Source of the DNA: an uncultured Pelagibacteraceae bacterium
Lineage (GTDB): Bacteria > Pseudomonadota > Alphaproteobacteria > Pelagibacterales > Pelagibacteraceae
Direction of reading: 5' to 3'
DNA length: 64,000 nucleotides
Assembly: GCA_902571425.1 (NCBI GenBank)
Contig: CACGBZ010000002.1
Coordinates: 141,380 to 205,379, forward strand
The notes below the pieces were generated by a model. The model had not been told where the DNA came from and did no database searches. It worked only from the letters and a program-made list of their open reading frames with translations. Of the stretch, positions 9,570 to 20,117 are shown piece by piece; the first letter of the stretch is position 1, and every line of letters starts with the position of its first letter. The translations under genes were made by a program, and so were the position numbers.

Positions 9570-10635
9570 TTTTTTCAATTACTCTTAAAAATACAGGAAC
9601 TGTAAAAAGTATGAAAAGTAATCTTATTATATGGTGAAAAGCAACAAAGTCTGGGTCTAAATCAAAAGCAATTGCTATTACTGCCACCTCATAAATTCCA
9701 CCAGGACTAAATGATAATATTAAAGTTAAAATATTTGTATCAACAAAGAATGCTGCAACATAGGCTGCAACTAAACCTAGTACAACCAAAATAGTAGTAG
9801 CTACAATACTATGAAGAGAATTATTGGCTATCTCTTTAACGGTTTTTTCTGCAAACCTACAGCCCACAGATGCACCAAGAATTAGCAAACAAAAATTCAC
9901 TGTTTCATCTGGTAATTTGTATGAGGCTATATCTGTAATTTGTAACAAACCACTCGCAAATAATGTTCCAGATAGTAAAGCTGCAGGTATTCTAATTTTA
10001 TCAAAAACAAATATAAAAAAGAAAGAAACAATAATAAGTAAAATTAAATTGAAATGATTTTGATCTAAATAATTGAAGTCATCATTTAACAAAATACTGT
10101 TGTCAGTATTATTAACTATAATAAATGGAATGACAGTTATTATGATGATTAATCTAATTAAGTGAGAAGTTGCAACTTGAGATAAATCTGTTTTTTCATT
10201 TTCTGCTAAAATCATTAAAGGACCCAGTGCACCAGGTGCTGCTGAAAATATTGAAGCTTTTTGTCCATAACTTGCAAATTTTTGGAGGTATTTAGCGACA
10301 ACTAAAATACAAATTATTATGTAGATTAACATAATTAATGAAGTCCAAATCCAATCAAGCATTTGATTAAACAGATTTTGGTCTATGTAATTTCCAATAT
10401 GCAAACCTAAAATTATCAAGATAAAGCTTAATACAATTTTAGGCATAATAATTTTTAGACCTGATAAAGCTGCAATTGAAGTGATAATCATAGGTCCCAA
10501 AAACCAAGCTAGTGGAATATTAAAATATTGAGCAATGATTGCACTAGCAAAAGAAATTATTACAACAGAAATAAATTTAATTGAAAATACTTGTTTTGCA
10601 TTTTCAAGATAATATTTGATTTGATGATTAATCAT
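9559..10635 (-). CDS. AbrB family membrane protein
   Basis: multi-TM; FNIPLAWFLGPMI and SFSPGGIYEVAVIAIAFDLDPDFVAFHHIIRL typical of the AbrB/ammonia monooxygenase regulator family. Confidence 0.8.
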   Translation of the reverse strand: MINHQIKYYLENAKQVFSIKFISVVIISFASAIIAQYFNIPLAWFLGPMIITSIAALSGLKIIMPKIVLSFILIILGLHIGNYIDQNLFNQMLDWIWTSLIMLIYIIICILVVAKYLQKFASYGQKASIFSAAPGALGPLMILAENEKTDLSQVATSHLIRLIIIITVIPFIIVNNTDNSILLNDDFNYLDQNHFNLILLIIVSFFFIFVFDKIRIPAALLSGTLFASGLLQITDIASYKLPDETVNFCLLILGASVGCRFAEKTVKEIANNSLHSIVATTILVVLGLVAAYVAAFFVDTNILTLILSFSPGGIYEVAVIAIAFDLDPDFVAFHHIIRLLFILFTVPVFLRVIEKIKK

Positions 10636-10858
10636 TTATTAAGCTTCTATCATCAACTTTTTAAAAGATAAGAAAAAAGAAATTAGAAACTAGTGAATTA
10701 AGTGAATCTTTAATTTGTAAAAAAAATAAAACATCATATTTGAACTATATTTTTTTTGTTAAAGTAGTTTCAATTAAAAGTTGTGTTACTTAATTACAGG
10801 TTGAATAAACATTAAGACTATAATTAACTAACGTTTTTAAATTAGAGAGGGATAAATA

Positions 10859-11839
10859 ATGAAAAACTTAAAAAAAATAGTTTCAGTATTATTCTCAGCA
10901 ATCCTATTATTCTCAGCAACAACTACAAGTTCTTTAGCAATTGACAAATTGCACTTTGTAATTGGTGGTGGTGCTGGTGGTGGTTGGGATGGAACTGCTA
11001 GAGGTACTGGAGAAGCTTTAACAAAAGCTGGAATGTTAAGTAGTGCATCATTTGAAAATATGTCAGGTGGTGGTGGTGGTAAAGCTTTAGCTTACATGAT
11101 CAATACTAAACCTGCTAATACAGTTTTAGTTCAATCAACACCATTAGTATTAAGATCAATTACTAGACACAAAGGTTATGTAAAAGGAAGTGGAACTTTA
11201 TCTTATAAAGATGTTGTGCCAATCGCTGGTGTAATTGGTGATTACGGTGCTATCGCAGTTGCAAAAAGTTCATCTTTTAAAAATTTTAAAGATGTAGTTG
11301 ATGCATATAAAAAAGATCCAAATTCAGTTAAGATGGCTGGAGGATCAGTAAGAGGAAGTATGGACCATTTAATTGGTGCTTTAGCTTTCCAAGCTGCAGG
11401 TGCAGATCCGAATGCTGTTCAATACATTCCTTATGATGCTGGTGGAAAAGCTTTAGCTGGACTTTTATCTGGAGAAACTCAAATCATATCAACTGGTTTA
11501 GGTGAATTGATGGGTGCAAGAGACCAAGTAAGAATTATTGGTATCACTGCGCCTTCAAGAGTTTCTGATGCACCAGATGCACCAACTCTTAAAGAACAAG
11601 GATATGACGTGCAATTCGTTAACTGGAGAGGTTTCTTTGGCCCTCCGGGTATGAGCAATGCTGATAGATCAGCCATTGCAAAAATGCTTGGCGATGTGCA
11701 AAAAACTCCTGAATGGGAAACTGTCAGAGCAAGAAATGCTTGGGTTAATATTTATAATCCAGAAGGCAAGTTTGTTTCTTTCTTAGAAAAACAAACTCAA
11801 GAAATGACAGCTCTTATGAAAAAACTAGGAGTGATATAA
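10859..11839 (+). CDS. tctC: tripartite tricarboxylate transporter substrate-binding protein
   Basis: signal peptide; IGGGAGGGWDGTARGTGEAL, AGLLSGETQI; followed by tctB and tctA. Confidence 0.9.
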   Translation: MKNLKKIVSVLFSAILLFSATTTSSLAIDKLHFVIGGGAGGGWDGTARGTGEALTKAGMLSSASFENMSGGGGGKALAYMINTKPANTVLVQSTPLVLRSITRHKGYVKGSGTLSYKDVVPIAGVIGDYGAIAVAKSSSFKNFKDVVDAYKKDPNSVKMAGGSVRGSMDHLIGALAFQAAGADPNAVQYIPYDAGGKALAGLLSGETQIISTGLGELMGARDQVRIIGITAPSRVSDAPDAPTLKEQGYDVQFVNWRGFFGPPGMSNADRSAIAKMLGDVQKTPEWETVRARNAWVNIYNPEGKFVSFLEKQTQEMTALMKKLGVI

Positions 11840-11860
11840 TCCTTAGGGTTATTTGAAATA

Positions 11861-11908
11861 AGAGCAGTGAATATAAATACTACAAAAATTATATCACTGC
11901 TCTTTTTT
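11861..11908 (+). terminator. intrinsic terminator/attenuator hairpin overlapping the tctB start codon
   Basis: AGAGCAGTGA-A-TATAA / TTATA-TCACTGCTCT followed by TTTTTT; GTG start of tctB (11867) lies in the 5' arm. Confidence 0.8.
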
Positions 11909-12337
11909 ATTTTTTCAGCATTTTATTTATATACTGCTTACCAAATTCAAGTTTTTGCATTTGATGAAAATGCACCATTTAATGCGCGAACATTTCCAAT
12001 TTATTTAGGTTATGCAGGATTATTTTTTTCTGGATTAAAACTTATTTTACTAGATCCAAATACTATTAAAGTTGATCATAAAAATTTAGAATATAAGAAA
12101 ACAGGTATACTTATACTTATTGCTATTATTTATGGAGCTACAATTTTAAAAGTTGGTTATTTTTTAACTACGTCTTTATTTTTATTTGCGTCATATTATT
12201 TTTTAGGAGAACGAAGATGGATTTTAATGTTTTTATTATCCTTTCCATTTGTTGCTGCCTTTATGTATCTCCTACATGGTATTCTTGATATATATTTGAG
12301 AGATCCATTCTTACAATCAATAGGAGTTATGGGATGA
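11867..12337 (+). CDS. tctB: tripartite tricarboxylate transporter TctB family protein
   Basis: 4 TM; position between tctC and tctA. Confidence 0.8.
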   Translation: MNINTTKIISLLFFIFSAFYLYTAYQIQVFAFDENAPFNARTFPIYLGYAGLFFSGLKLILLDPNTIKVDHKNLEYKKTGILILIAIIYGATILKVGYFLTTSLFLFASYYFLGERRWILMFLLSFPFVAAFMYLLHGILDIYLRDPFLQSIGVMG

Positions 12338-13833
12338 TTGAAGGAATATTAATTGGATTAAAAACAGCACTTACTTTTCAGAACATATTAATGGTTATGG
12401 TTGGTTGTTTTTTTGGAACAATTATTGGAATGCTTCCTGGTCTTGGGCCAATGACAGCTATCGCATTGATGATACCGATTACCTATGGTTTTGATCCTGC
12501 AACAGGATTAATTTTGATGGCTGGTGTTTATTATGGAGCAGTATTTGGTGGTTCTACTTCTTCTATATTGTTAAATGCACCCGGTGTTCCTGGAACAGTT
12601 GCAACTTCATTTGATGGTTATCCTATGGCACAACAAGGTAAAGCGGGTAAGGCTTTAGCGATTGCAGCTTGGAGTTCGTTTGCAGGTGGAACTTTATCTG
12701 CAATTTATTTATTGTTTATGGCACCAAGTTTATCAAAAGTAAGTTTGTCTTTTAGATCACCAGATTATTTTGCTTTAATGATTTTAGGTTTAACAGCAAT
12801 TGCTGCTTTTTCTTCTAAAGGACAATTTTTAAAAGCAATGATGATGGTAGTACTTGGCTTGATGTTAGCATCTGTGGGTCAAGATAGTTTGTCTGATATT
12901 ACAAGATTTACATTTAACAATATGAACTTAACTGATGGTATTAGTTTTGTGCTTGTTGTGATGGCAACATTTGCAATGAGTGAAGCCTTAACAATTATTT
13001 TAAAAAGAAATGATCCAACTAGTGCTGCTAAACAAGTTTCATTAACTGAATTAGGCTCAATTAAGATTAATAAAGAAGAACGAACTAAAATGTATAAAAC
13101 AATTCCAAGATCATCAGTAATTGGTTTTTTAATTGGTGTTTTACCTGGAGCTGGTGCAACAATAGCATCTTTTTTAGCTTACGGAATGGAACGAAACGTA
13201 GTTAGTGATGTGGAAAAAGAAAAATTTGGTAAAGGAAGTGTAAATGGTTTGTCGGCACCAGAAACTGCAAATAATGCCGCTTGTTCAGGCTCATTTGTAC
13301 CAATGCTGACTTTAGGAATTCCAGGAAGTGGAACAACTGCAGTAATGTTAGGAGCACTTCTAGGTTTTGGTGTTCAGCCTGGTCCTAGACTTTATATGAC
13401 AAACCCAGAAATCTTTTGGTCTATTATTATGTCTATGTACATTGGAATGGTAATTTTATTGATATTAAATTTACCACTTATACCTTATATCGCTAGAATT
13501 CTTGCAGTTCCTAAAAATTATTTAATTCCTCTTATTTTATTTTTCTCTGTTACTGGGATTTACGTAATGTCATTTAATAATTTTGATATTTATTTAATGA
13601 TTGGAATAGCTGTTGTAGCAACTTTTTTAAGATTATATGATTTTCCAATGCCACCTTTAATATTAGCTTTTGTTTTAGGTGGATTGATGGAAGAAAACTT
13701 GAGACGATCTTTATTATTAAGTAATGGTTCATGGGAATTTTTGTGGGACAGAACATTAACTGCATGTATCCTAGTAACTACAATTTTAATTGTAGTTTGG
13801 CATATTTACAAAACCTTTAAGAGGAAAAATTAA
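12334..13833 (+). CDS. tctA: tripartite tricarboxylate transporter permease TctA
   Basis: GTIIGMLPGLGPMTAIALMIPITYG, YYGAVFGGSTSSILLNAPG. Confidence 0.96.
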   Translation: MIEGILIGLKTALTFQNILMVMVGCFFGTIIGMLPGLGPMTAIALMIPITYGFDPATGLILMAGVYYGAVFGGSTSSILLNAPGVPGTVATSFDGYPMAQQGKAGKALAIAAWSSFAGGTLSAIYLLFMAPSLSKVSLSFRSPDYFALMILGLTAIAAFSSKGQFLKAMMMVVLGLMLASVGQDSLSDITRFTFNNMNLTDGISFVLVVMATFAMSEALTIILKRNDPTSAAKQVSLTELGSIKINKEERTKMYKTIPRSSVIGFLIGVLPGAGATIASFLAYGMERNVVSDVEKEKFGKGSVNGLSAPETANNAACSGSFVPMLTLGIPGSGTTAVMLGALLGFGVQPGPRLYMTNPEIFWSIIMSMYIGMVILLILNLPLIPYIARILAVPKNYLIPLILFFSVTGIYVMSFNNFDIYLMIGIAVVATFLRLYDFPMPPLILAFVLGGLMEENLRRSLLLSNGSWEFLWDRTLTACILVTTILIVVWHIYKTFKRKN

Positions 13834-14720
13834 GATTTAATATCTATACGTTTTCTAATGATTTCTTTATCAAGCTTCATTTCACGATATGACATGATTA
13901 AAACACCTAAAAATATAACACTAGCACCAATCCAAGTGAAGAGATCAGGTGTTTCACTAAAAACATAATATCCAATTAAAGAAGCAAACACTAAACTTAG
14001 AAACGAGTATGGTTGTGTCATACTAACATCTACTAATTTGTATGCGTGATTTATGCAAAGATGTAACAATGTACCAAATAAACCTGCAAAAAATAAATAA
14101 ATCAAAGTTTGAAAACTAGGTGTTTGCCAATAAAACAACGCAATAATCAAACTAAAAATTGTCATATACGTGTATCCATAAGATAATATCGTAATCGAAC
14201 TATCATTTTTTGCGATAGTTTTTGTAATTATAATCACTATTGACCACATAAAAGACGATGCCAGTGCCATATAAACTCCAAGAGAGATTTCAATTATTCC
14301 TGGTCTTAAAATTATTAACATTCCTATAAATCCTAAAACCAGTGCAAAACTCCTGTAAATGTAAATTTTTTCTCCTAGAAACAAAACTGCCAATATTGTT
14401 ACTATGAAAGGAACCACAAAAGATATAGCTGTAGCTTTTTCAATCGGCATCATTACTAAGGCTGAGAAATATAATAACATTGAAGGCAAGTTTAAAACCG
14501 CTCTAAGAAAATGTTTTTTATGATGATTTGTTTTAAAAACTGTAAATTTAGATTTTAACATATAAGGAAAAATAATTAGTAAACCGAATAAAAATCTAAA
14601 AAAACCTGCAACATAAACATTAACTTCTTCTTGTGCTAATTTTAAAAAGGTTAACATCAATGTTCCACAAAAAACTGAGATTATAATTAAAAAAATTGCT
14701 AATTTATTATTTGAAATCAA
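13830..14720 (-). CDS. EamA/DMT family transporter
   Basis: 10-TM pattern, two EamA-like repeats. Confidence 0.85.
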   Translation of the reverse strand: MISNNKLAIFLIIISVFCGTLMLTFLKLAQEEVNVYVAGFFRFLFGLLIIFPYMLKSKFTVFKTNHHKKHFLRAVLNLPSMLLYFSALVMMPIEKATAISFVVPFIVTILAVLFLGEKIYIYRSFALVLGFIGMLIILRPGIIEISLGVYMALASSFMWSIVIIITKTIAKNDSSITILSYGYTYMTIFSLIIALFYWQTPSFQTLIYLFFAGLFGTLLHLCINHAYKLVDVSMTQPYSFLSLVFASLIGYYVFSETPDLFTWIGASVIFLGVLIMSYREMKLDKEIIRKRIDIKS

Positions 14721-15799
14721 TTTAGTATCTTTTTGTATTCTTCAATTATTTTTGACCATTGAAATTTATTCACAAATTCTTTCGCATTTTTCCCAAGCTC
14801 TAAATATTTTTTATTTTCCAACATTAAGTTAATTGAAGAATAAATGTCATCAAGATTATTTCCATCACATATCAGACCTGTCTTTTCATGATCAATTGCA
14901 TCTGCTGCACCACCATCTTTACCACCTATAGATGGAATACCGTATTGTGCAGCTTCAACATATGCAATACCAAAACCTTCAACTGATTTTCTATGGATTA
15001 TGGATGGCATTACAAAGATATTTGATTTTGAAACTAGAGCATTTTTTAGATCATTACTAATATTTTTAAAAAACATAACTTGCGCTTCAAGATCTAATTC
15101 TTTTACTAGTTTTTTAATATTTTCTTCTTCTTCTCCATATCCAACACAAATGTAAACAATGTCATGATATATTTGTTTCAAATTTCTTAAAGCCATCACT
15201 ACTTTTTCATGATTTTTACGCTTATCAAATCTTGAAACTGTAATTAGTCTTGGATTTTTAACTTTAAGTATACTTTCAACTTTATCTAAAGTTTTTTTAT
15301 TTAATTCTTCAGCAGGATCCACACCTGGATTTATTACAATTATTTTATTTGCATTAACACCAAGTTCTATTGCTAGATTTTTTGTAAACTGAGAATTTGC
15401 TATAACGTTTTCAACATTATTTAAAACACTAACCACTCTTTTATTTTGACTAGAACCTTTAGGATGGTTGATTTCTTTACTATGAATTAAACAATATTTT
15501 TTCTTAGAAGTTTTAATAAGTTCTAAACTCTTCCAATGATCAGCAATAACACCATCAATTTTATTTTCTTTGGTATATTCATTAATTAATTGTGCTTTTC
15601 TATATTTTCTAAGCAATTTAATTCCTCCAACTCTTTCGATCGAAAAAGAGGCTTGCTCATCAAATTCTTTATGACCTTCTATATGATCTGCAAAAACTTT
15701 TATCATAAAGTTTTTAGACAGTTCTCTTGAAAGTCCCCACATTAGATTTTGCATACCACCAAGTTCAGGTGGGAATGATCTAGTTACAATAAGATACAT
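14717..15799 (-). CDS. family 4 glycosyltransferase
   Basis: RSFPPELGGMQNLMWGLS, ITVSRFDKRKNHEKV, SVEGFGIAYVEAAQYGIPSIGGKDGGAADAI. Confidence 0.9.
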   Translation of the reverse strand: MYLIVTRSFPPELGGMQNLMWGLSRELSKNFMIKVFADHIEGHKEFDEQASFSIERVGGIKLLRKYRKAQLINEYTKENKIDGVIADHWKSLELIKTSKKKYCLIHSKEINHPKGSSQNKRVVSVLNNVENVIANSQFTKNLAIELGVNANKIIVINPGVDPAEELNKKTLDKVESILKVKNPRLITVSRFDKRKNHEKVVMALRNLKQIYHDIVYICVGYGEEEENIKKLVKELDLEAQVMFFKNISNDLKNALVSKSNIFVMPSIIHRKSVEGFGIAYVEAAQYGIPSIGGKDGGAADAIDHEKTGLICDGNNLDDIYSSINLMLENKKYLELGKNAKEFVNKFQWSKIIEEYKKILN

Positions 15800-16353
15800 T
15801 AATCATACTTCCATTTAATACCACACCCCGCACTGGGTATTTGATCTTCAGGACCTTTTCCAGTTTCAGCTATTTGTTTCATAGCTTTTAGTAGATCACT
15901 TTCTCCGTCTTTAACTGGAATAAATTTTTTAAGCTCTCTTAATCGTCCTCTGTATTGAAGTTCTAGATTTTTATTGTAGCCAAAGAAATCTGGAGTACAT
16001 ACTGCATCATATGCTTTAGCAATTTCTTGAGTTTCATCATGCAAGTAAGGAAAATTGAAATGATTTTCATTTGAAAACTTGATCATGTTATCAAATGAGT
16101 CGTCTGGATAATTAACAAAGTCATTTGAGCAGATAGCAACTGAGTTGATACCAATTTTTTTTAATTCACTACAATCTTCAACTAATTCTTTTGTTATAGC
16201 TTTTACATATGGACAATGATTGCAAATGAACATTATCAAAGTTCCACTTTCACCTTTGATATCATTTAAAGACAGAATTTTATTATCAGTAGATTTTAAT
16301 TCAAATGGAATAGCTTTTTGACCAAAATCACATATTGGAGTTTGTAAAGGCAT
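15799..16353 (-). CDS. thioredoxin-fold (AhpC/TSA-like) protein
   Basis: TLIMFICNHCPYVKAITKEL, YDAVCTPDFFGYNK. Confidence 0.85.
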   Translation of the reverse strand: MPLQTPICDFGQKAIPFELKSTDNKILSLNDIKGESGTLIMFICNHCPYVKAITKELVEDCSELKKIGINSVAICSNDFVNYPDDSFDNMIKFSNENHFNFPYLHDETQEIAKAYDAVCTPDFFGYNKNLELQYRGRLRELKKFIPVKDGESDLLKAMKQIAETGKGPEDQIPSAGCGIKWKYD

Positions 16354-16372
16354 AATGTAAAATATATAGATT

Positions 16373-16885
16373 ATGTTTTATGATTTAAAAGATAAAAAAC
16401 CAAAAAACTCTGGCGAAAATTGGGTAGCTCCGAATGCTACAATAATAGGAGATGTTACTTTAGAAAAAAATACAAGTATCTGGTTTAATGCAGTTCTTAG
16501 AGGAGATATTGAAAATATTCATATTGGTGAAGGTTCAAATGTGCAAGATGGAAGTGTTTTACACACAGATCCTGGATGTCCTTTAAAGGTAGGAAAAAAT
16601 GTTACGGTTGGTCATTTAGTTATGCTTCATGGATGTACCATTGGAGATAATAGCTTAATTGGGATTGGAGCTGTCATTTTAAATAAAGCTAATATTGGAA
16701 AAAATTGTATTATTGGAGCTAAGGCCTTAATTACCGAAAATAAAGTTATACCTGACAATTCTTTGGTTGTGGGCTCTCCAGGTAAAGTTATTAGAGAAGT
16801 TTCAGAGGAAGAAAAAAAAGCAGTGTTTGAAAACACAAAACATTATCAAAACAATTGGAAAAAATATTCTAAATCAATTTTTTAA
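16373..16885 (+). CDS. gamma carbonic anhydrase-like hexapeptide-repeat protein
   Basis: left-handed beta-helix repeats; NAVLRGDIENIHIGEGSNVQDGSVLH, VGHLVMLHGCTIGDNSLIGIGA. Confidence 0.88.
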   Translation: MFYDLKDKKPKNSGENWVAPNATIIGDVTLEKNTSIWFNAVLRGDIENIHIGEGSNVQDGSVLHTDPGCPLKVGKNVTVGHLVMLHGCTIGDNSLIGIGAVILNKANIGKNCIIGAKALITENKVIPDNSLVVGSPGKVIREVSEEEKKAVFENTKHYQNNWKKYSKSIF

Positions 16886-16896
16886 AGGAGAAAAAT

Positions 16897-17187
16897 ATGC
16901 CAGCAGGTTACGTCATTGTACAATTAAAAATAACAGATCCTGAAAATTATAATGAGTATGTACAGAAGGTGCCAGAAGTAATAAAGAAATATGGTGGAGA
17001 GTATCTTGCTAGAGGAGGAGAACATCAAGTAGTTGAAGGAGTAGATAAGTTTCCTAGAATAGTTATAATTAAATTTCCATCATACGAAAAAGCATTAGAA
17101 TGGTACAATTCTGAAGAATACAAACCAATAAAACAAATAAGATTAGATAATTCCGAAGGTATAAATATAATTATTAAAGGTATTTGA
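16897..17187 (+). CDS. DUF1330 family protein
   Basis: GYVIVQLKITDPENYNEYVQKVPEVIKKYGGEYLARGG. Confidence 0.85.
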   Translation: MPAGYVIVQLKITDPENYNEYVQKVPEVIKKYGGEYLARGGEHQVVEGVDKFPRIVIIKFPSYEKALEWYNSEEYKPIKQIRLDNSEGINIIIKGI

Positions 17188-17200
17188 AATAATAATTTAA

Positions 17201-17404
17201 TTACTTAAATAATAGATCGTTCATCGAATAAATTATCAATCCAATTATTACTATAAATAAAATTAAAAAAGATAATTGTCCACTTAACCTAGATTTAATT
17301 TTAGTTTTACCATCTTTAAATTTTTTAAAATGAATACTCCCAAATCTCATTATAGCCAATCCTAAAATTATAAGAAATGATGTAAATATAAATCCAGTAA
17401 CCAT
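17201..17404 (-). CDS. small two-TM protein, unknown function
   Basis: 67 aa, two hydrophobic helices, abuts the downstream gene. Confidence 0.55.
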   Translation of the reverse strand: MVTGFIFTSFLIILGLAIMRFGSIHFKKFKDGKTKIKSRLSGQLSFLILFIVIIGLIIYSMNDLLFK

Positions 17405-18010
17405 TTATGGAATTAACCAAGTATCTTTATTATTTTCCAAATTAAATTTAGCTCTTCGATGGCCTTTAGCTGCTAAGTAAAGCCATTCCATAGATTTAAT
17501 TTTACACTGAATAACAGTAAAGTTTTTGTAACCCTCTTCGCTTTGTTCTTTGGTATAATCAAAATTATCTAATTCTGGTTTTAGGCCAGACGTTGGTAGA
17601 TCTGACTCAGTTCCTGGACCATTATCAACCAAATAACATTTTCTACTAATATGTTGGGTTTTAGACCAAGATTCTTTTGTTACATCATTATTGTGATTAA
17701 CCGTGCATTCAACTTTCAATCTAACCTGTATTTTTTCATCTTTATCGTAAAATAACATTGCTCCATTTTTATTTGCTTTTAATTTTTCAATTTTATCTGA
17801 CCTAATATCGCTATGATATTGTACTAAATTATTTGATTGATCAGATTTTCTCAGAACAACAATTCTTCCATCAAAATCTGACTGATCACCACAAATGAAT
17901 ACCGGTATTCTAAAAGGAGAACTTCTATCTTTAACTGCATTGTCTAACATTGACCAAATTTTCTTTTTGATCTCTGCAAAGTCCTCGTAATAAGGAACTG
18001 TATCCTTCAC
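17405..18010 (-). CDS. pyridoxamine 5'-phosphate oxidase family (FMN-binding) protein
   Basis: GRIVVLRKSDQSNNLVQYHSDIRSDKIEKLKANKNGAMLFYD. Confidence 0.75.
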   Translation of the reverse strand: MKDTVPYYEDFAEIKKKIWSMLDNAVKDRSSPFRIPVFICGDQSDFDGRIVVLRKSDQSNNLVQYHSDIRSDKIEKLKANKNGAMLFYDKDEKIQVRLKVECTVNHNNDVTKESWSKTQHISRKCYLVDNGPGTESDLPTSGLKPELDNFDYTKEQSEEGYKNFTVIQCKIKSMEWLYLAAKGHRRAKFNLENNKDTWLIP

Positions 18011-18015
18011 AAATA

Positions 18016-18891
18016 TTATTTTTTCTTTTTTAATCGAGCAATCAAACCTGAACTATCCCAACGGTTTCCACCCATTTCTTGAACCTCAGCATAATAACCA
18101 TCAATAATTTCTGTTATAGGCACAGGTGAACCATTTTTTTTTGCTTCCTCGATTGCAATTTTTAGATCTTTTCTCATCCAATCAATAGCAAAACCATAAT
18201 CAAACTTATCATCAGTCATAGTTCGGTATCTATTTTCCATTTGCCAAGATTGTGCCGCACCTTTAGATATTGTTTCCATAACTTTATCCATATCTAAACC
18301 TGCGTTTATTCCAAAATTGATTGCTTCAGATAGACCTTGGACTGTTCCAGCAATACACATTTGGTTCATCATCTTTGTTAATTGACCACTTCCACAAGGA
18401 CCAATTAATTTTACTTTTTTACTGTAACAATCAATCACAGGTTCAGCCTTCTTAAACACTTCTTCATCACCACCAACCATCACTGTTAGTATTCCTCCTT
18501 CAGCGCCAGCTTGTCCACCAGAAATAGGGGCATCTAAAAAACTAAACCCTTTATCATTTGCTTTTTTATTTAATTCTCTTGATACTTCTGCAGATACAGT
18601 CGAGTTATCAATAAAAATAGACCCAGCTTTTGCAGTGTTAAATAATCCATTTTCTCCAGTTGCCACTTCTCTTAAATCATCATCATTACCAACACATGTA
18701 AAAATGAAATCAGCACCATCTGCAGCTTCAGCAGGTGTATTTGCCATTTTACCTGAATATTCACCAATCCATTTTTCAGCTTTAGATTTAGTTCTATTAA
18801 AAACAGTTACATTGTGTCCGGCTTTTGATATATATCCAGCCATTGGGTAGCCCATAACACCAAGACCTATGAAAGCAACATTACAAGTCAT
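18016..18891 (-). CDS. NAD(P)-dependent 3-hydroxyisobutyrate dehydrogenase-family oxidoreductase
   Basis: VAFIGLGVMGYPMAGYISKAGHNVTVFNRT; DAPISGGQAGAEGG. Confidence 0.92.
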   Translation of the reverse strand: MTCNVAFIGLGVMGYPMAGYISKAGHNVTVFNRTKSKAEKWIGEYSGKMANTPAEAADGADFIFTCVGNDDDLREVATGENGLFNTAKAGSIFIDNSTVSAEVSRELNKKANDKGFSFLDAPISGGQAGAEGGILTVMVGGDEEVFKKAEPVIDCYSKKVKLIGPCGSGQLTKMMNQMCIAGTVQGLSEAINFGINAGLDMDKVMETISKGAAQSWQMENRYRTMTDDKFDYGFAIDWMRKDLKIAIEEAKKNGSPVPITEIIDGYYAEVQEMGGNRWDSSGLIARLKKKK

Positions 18892-18902
18892 AATTTTTTT
18901 CT

Positions 18903-20108
18903 ATGTTTAAAAGTTTAAGTTTAAAAGTAATTGTATTTGGATTTATTTTTACATTTTTTTCAAGTTTTGGACAGAGTTTTTTTCTTGGCCTATTTAATTC
19001 TAGCATTAGAGATGCTTTATCAATTACACATGGACAATTTGGCTCAATTTATGCCTCTGCCACTTTATTAAGTAGTATTGTTTTAGTTTGGATTGGAAAA
19101 AAAATTGATGATGTAAATATATTAAAATTTGCATCTTATGTAATAATTTTTTTATCAGCTTCCTGTTTTATATTTTCAAAAATTTCATCAGTTATTTTTT
19201 TATTTGTAGGAATTTTTTTAATGCGATTAGCTGGACAAGGTTTGTCAAGTCATACAGCAACAACAACCTTATCTCGTTTTTTTGAAAAAAATAGAGGAAG
19301 AGCTTTAAGTACAGGTTGGTTAGGTTTGTCATTAGCTGAATTTATAATGCCAGTTTTAATTGTTTTTTTATTAACTTTTATAGAATGGAGAGATATTTGG
19401 GTTTCAATATCTATTTTAGTTATACTTGTTTTACCTGGTGCAACTTTTCTTTTAGTTAAAGATGTTAAGCTTAATACGAGAGAAGAGTCTAAAATAGAAG
19501 AGAATAATAAAGAAATTAAACAATGGAAAAGAATAGAAGTTTTAAAAGATTATAGATTTTACATCATGTGTATGACGATGTTAGCAATGCCATGGATTGC
19601 AACAGGATCTTTTGTTTATCAGTCATTTATATCTTCTTCTAAAGAGTGGGGACCCTATGTGATTCCACAATCATTTATGGCTTACTCTATTTTATCAGTA
19701 ATTACTCTTTTTATATCTGGTTTTTTAATTGATAAATTTTCAAGTAGAAAATTATTAATCTATATGAATATCCCACTTCTTTTTGGTACTATAGTTCTCT
19801 ATTATTTTGATGCACCGCTGTCTTCTTTTGTATTTTTTGGATTAGTAGGGGTAACAAATGGTTTGGCAAACGTACTTGGTTCTTCAACTTGGGCTGAGAT
19901 TTATGGTGTAAAATATATTGGGTCTATAAAAGCCTTAACAACTGCATTGATGGTATTTTCAACAGCATTTGGTACGGCTCTATTTGGTTTTCTGATTGAT
20001 ATTGGTTTTTCAATTGAAGAAATAGCCGTTGTTTCAGGAACTTATATCTTTGGCTCAATTATTCTTCTTTATTTGGTTAAAAATAAGTTAAATCCTCATT
20101 ATTTATAA
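18903..20108 (+). CDS. MFS transporter
   Basis: 12-TM pattern, MFS N-terminal half signature. Confidence 0.85.
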   Translation: MFKSLSLKVIVFGFIFTFFSSFGQSFFLGLFNSSIRDALSITHGQFGSIYASATLLSSIVLVWIGKKIDDVNILKFASYVIIFLSASCFIFSKISSVIFLFVGIFLMRLAGQGLSSHTATTTLSRFFEKNRGRALSTGWLGLSLAEFIMPVLIVFLLTFIEWRDIWVSISILVILVLPGATFLLVKDVKLNTREESKIEENNKEIKQWKRIEVLKDYRFYIMCMTMLAMPWIATGSFVYQSFISSSKEWGPYVIPQSFMAYSILSVITLFISGFLIDKFSSRKLLIYMNIPLLFGTIVLYYFDAPLSSFVFFGLVGVTNGLANVLGSSTWAEIYGVKYIGSIKALTTALMVFSTAFGTALFGFLIDIGFSIEEIAVVSGTYIFGSIILLYLVKNKLNPHYL

Positions 20109-20117
20109 AAATAGCCC

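Noticed and set aside
18892-18902. 11-bp divergent gap as a third bidirectional -10 promoter
   Set aside because: The gap (AATTTTTTCT...) has no TATA-like hexamer; promoters probably lie in the opposing genes.
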